The notes under the pieces are model-generated. The model was not told the DNA's origin, ran no database searches, and saw nothing but the letters and a program-made list of their open reading frames with translations. DNA of 64,000 bases. Source: an uncultured Aquimarina sp. (GTDB lineage Bacteria > Bacteroidota > Bacteroidia > Flavobacteriales > Flavobacteriaceae). The stretch's first letter is position 1. Every line of letters starts with the position of its first letter. Position numbers and translations under genes: made by a program. The stretch spans positions 186,001 to 250,000 of the forward strand of contig NZ_CANMED010000007.1 of NCBI RefSeq assembly GCF_947496855.1, read 5' to 3'. Below are positions 63,082-64,000 of the stretch, piece by piece.

Positions 63082-64000
63082 AGTTGTAAATCATTAAATT
63101 CTTTTAGTACGCCCAAACCTTCAATGATAAGAGTATATGTATCATTCGGGAAAAAACTTTGTTCTATATTAAAAATGACATACCCTTTAGAAGAGGTTTT
63201 TATTTTTGTTTCTAAAAGAGTATCATCTTTGAATATTTTTAATTTTAAAATTGCTCCATCTGGTAAGATCTGTTTCATAAAACTAGATATTGGACCAATA
63301 ATAATTTTTCTATTATCATCTTTAAAAACTACAGTATAATCTTCTAGAATTGGTTTATACGCAACATCAATTGTTTTACTCATTCCCATACCTACTACGT
63401 ATGCCGTAACATTCCATAATTCTTTCTTATCAGGATGTAACATTTTTCCTTCAGCAATTCCATTAATTGTTGTTCCATATGTTTTTAGTAACATTCCAGA
63501 GGTGTTGGTAATAGAAAACTCTACTAGAGTCCCATCGACTACGATATTATCAAATTGATCTTTAATTGCAGAGGTTATAAAACTAGAAATTTGATTTCCA
63601 TCTGCATATTCATGTTTTCGTTTACAACGTATTACAAAATCTTCCGCCTGCGCAGGAAATACTTCGATTGCATATTCCTTCGAATTCGTATTTTGCACCT
63701 CTGATGACACTAGAATTCTTCCTGATTGTTCATAAGAGAATATGTTTTTCCATCCAATAAAAGAATCACTTAAGTATATATCTTCTTTTTCTAGATTCAA
63801 AAACTGATGTCGTATGATAACTTCTGTACTATCAGCTACAGGATTATCATAATCATCTGTTGGCACAACAACAAGCATTGCATAATCCATTCCTCCTGCT
63901 ATAATACTAGGAGGTCCTAGATAAGACTCCATATGTGTTTCTGTATTTTTATTGGTAAGAATCTCTAAAGTGGATGTATGCAGTTTTTTATTGTTATAGA
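63078..64000 (-). CDS. Unrecognised protein upstream of the glycosidase (5' end outside window)
   Basis: An ATG at 63932 would give 284 residues, but the same frame stays open to the window edge, and the extra codons (LHTSTLEILTNKNTETH) look coding, so the true start is likely outside. The visible part has Ig/invasin-like beta strands (MDYAMLVVVPTDDYDNPVADSTEVIIRH; VDGTLVEFSITNTSGMLLKTYGTTINGIAEGKM, which resembles an Ig-like Big_1 repeat). The VPTDDYDNPVADST and DQFDNIVVDGT strings are typical Big_1 starts. It is probably exported. It is coupled to the glycosidase gene. Confidence 0.72.
   Translation of the reverse strand, partial: YNNKKLHTSTLEILTNKNTETHMESYLGPPSIIAGGMDYAMLVVVPTDDYDNPVADSTEVIIRHQFLNLEKEDIYLSDSFIGWKNIFSYEQSGRILVSSEVQNTNSKEYAIEVFPAQAEDFVIRCKRKHEYADGNQISSFITSAIKDQFDNIVVDGTLVEFSITNTSGMLLKTYGTTINGIAEGKMLHPDKKELWNVTAYVVGMGMSKTIDVAYKPILEDYTVVFKDDNRKIIIGPISSFMKQILPDGAILKLKIFKDDTLLETKIKTSSKGYVIFNIEQSFFPNDTYTLIIEGLGVLKEFNDLQL

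Overview
The window is about 64 kb of low-GC DNA (my estimate, not calculated) and looks like the chromosome of a marine member of the Flavobacteriaceae (Bacteroidota), perhaps Aquimarina-like. The signs are type IX secretion (T9SS) C-terminal sorting domains with NYPNPF-like motifs, FecI/FecR sigma systems paired with an STN-containing TonB-dependent receptor, DUF4249, a Reg_prop/Y_Y_Y sensor kinase with a LytTR partner, A-rich start regions without Shine-Dalgarno sites, and TAnnTTTG-type promoters. The genus is a guess. I found no rRNA, tRNA, CRISPR array, prophage or insertion sequence.

Layout. 1-1770: end of an AGCS Na+/alanine symporter and a SpoU-type RNA methyltransferase. 2007-8460: a secreted orphan, a propeller-type sensor kinase/LytTR pair, CorA, and a small acidic secreted protein. 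8863-15282: a leftward polyamine operon (arginine decarboxylase, agmatinase, deoxyhypusine-synthase-like protein, a small acidic protein, a VOC gene broken by one TAG, and a GNAT-nitrilase fusion). Its roughly 380-nt leader holds a candidate pseudoknotted RNA and a long perfect hairpin. 15372-17199: RimK and its M14-type deacylase partner. 17411-20804: CPA2 antiporter, universal stress protein, small MscS channel, ECF sigma factor. 21599-23209: isocitrate lyase behind a long, mostly empty region with a perfect palindrome. 23581-31260: a T9SS NHL-repeat protein, then FecI - FecR - TonB receptor - DUF4249 lipoprotein - alpha/beta-hydrolase lipoprotein. 31567-40634: a leftward accessory block of eight or nine unrecognised, mostly secreted or lipid-anchored proteins.

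40881-46980 is a rightward signalling operon: CheY-like receiver, H-NOX haem sensor, PAS histidine kinase, FIST sensor, a second histidine kinase, Hpt protein and a LytTR regulator. 47099-64000 appears to be a surface/exopolysaccharide locus. It holds two paralogous giant T9SS proteins with thrombospondin-3-like calcium repeats and a DUF4114/LruC-like domain, a TPR + YaiO beta-barrel protein between them, a flippase, two tiny STAS proteins, a GT4 glycosyltransferase, a membrane-anchored TIM-barrel glycosidase, and the end of an unrecognised protein that runs off the window.

How the parts may work together. The same 14-base motif, CCATTsGTCGACAG, lies about 100 bases before the signalling operon and before the first giant surface protein, which directly follows the LytTR gene. 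This suggests a circuit in which nitric oxide (H-NOX) and a small ligand (FIST) feed a phosphorelay that controls a surface/adhesion locus. Separately, the structured leader suggests RNA-level control of polyamine synthesis. These two are the best candidates for undescribed biology here. Both are inferences from sequence and context.
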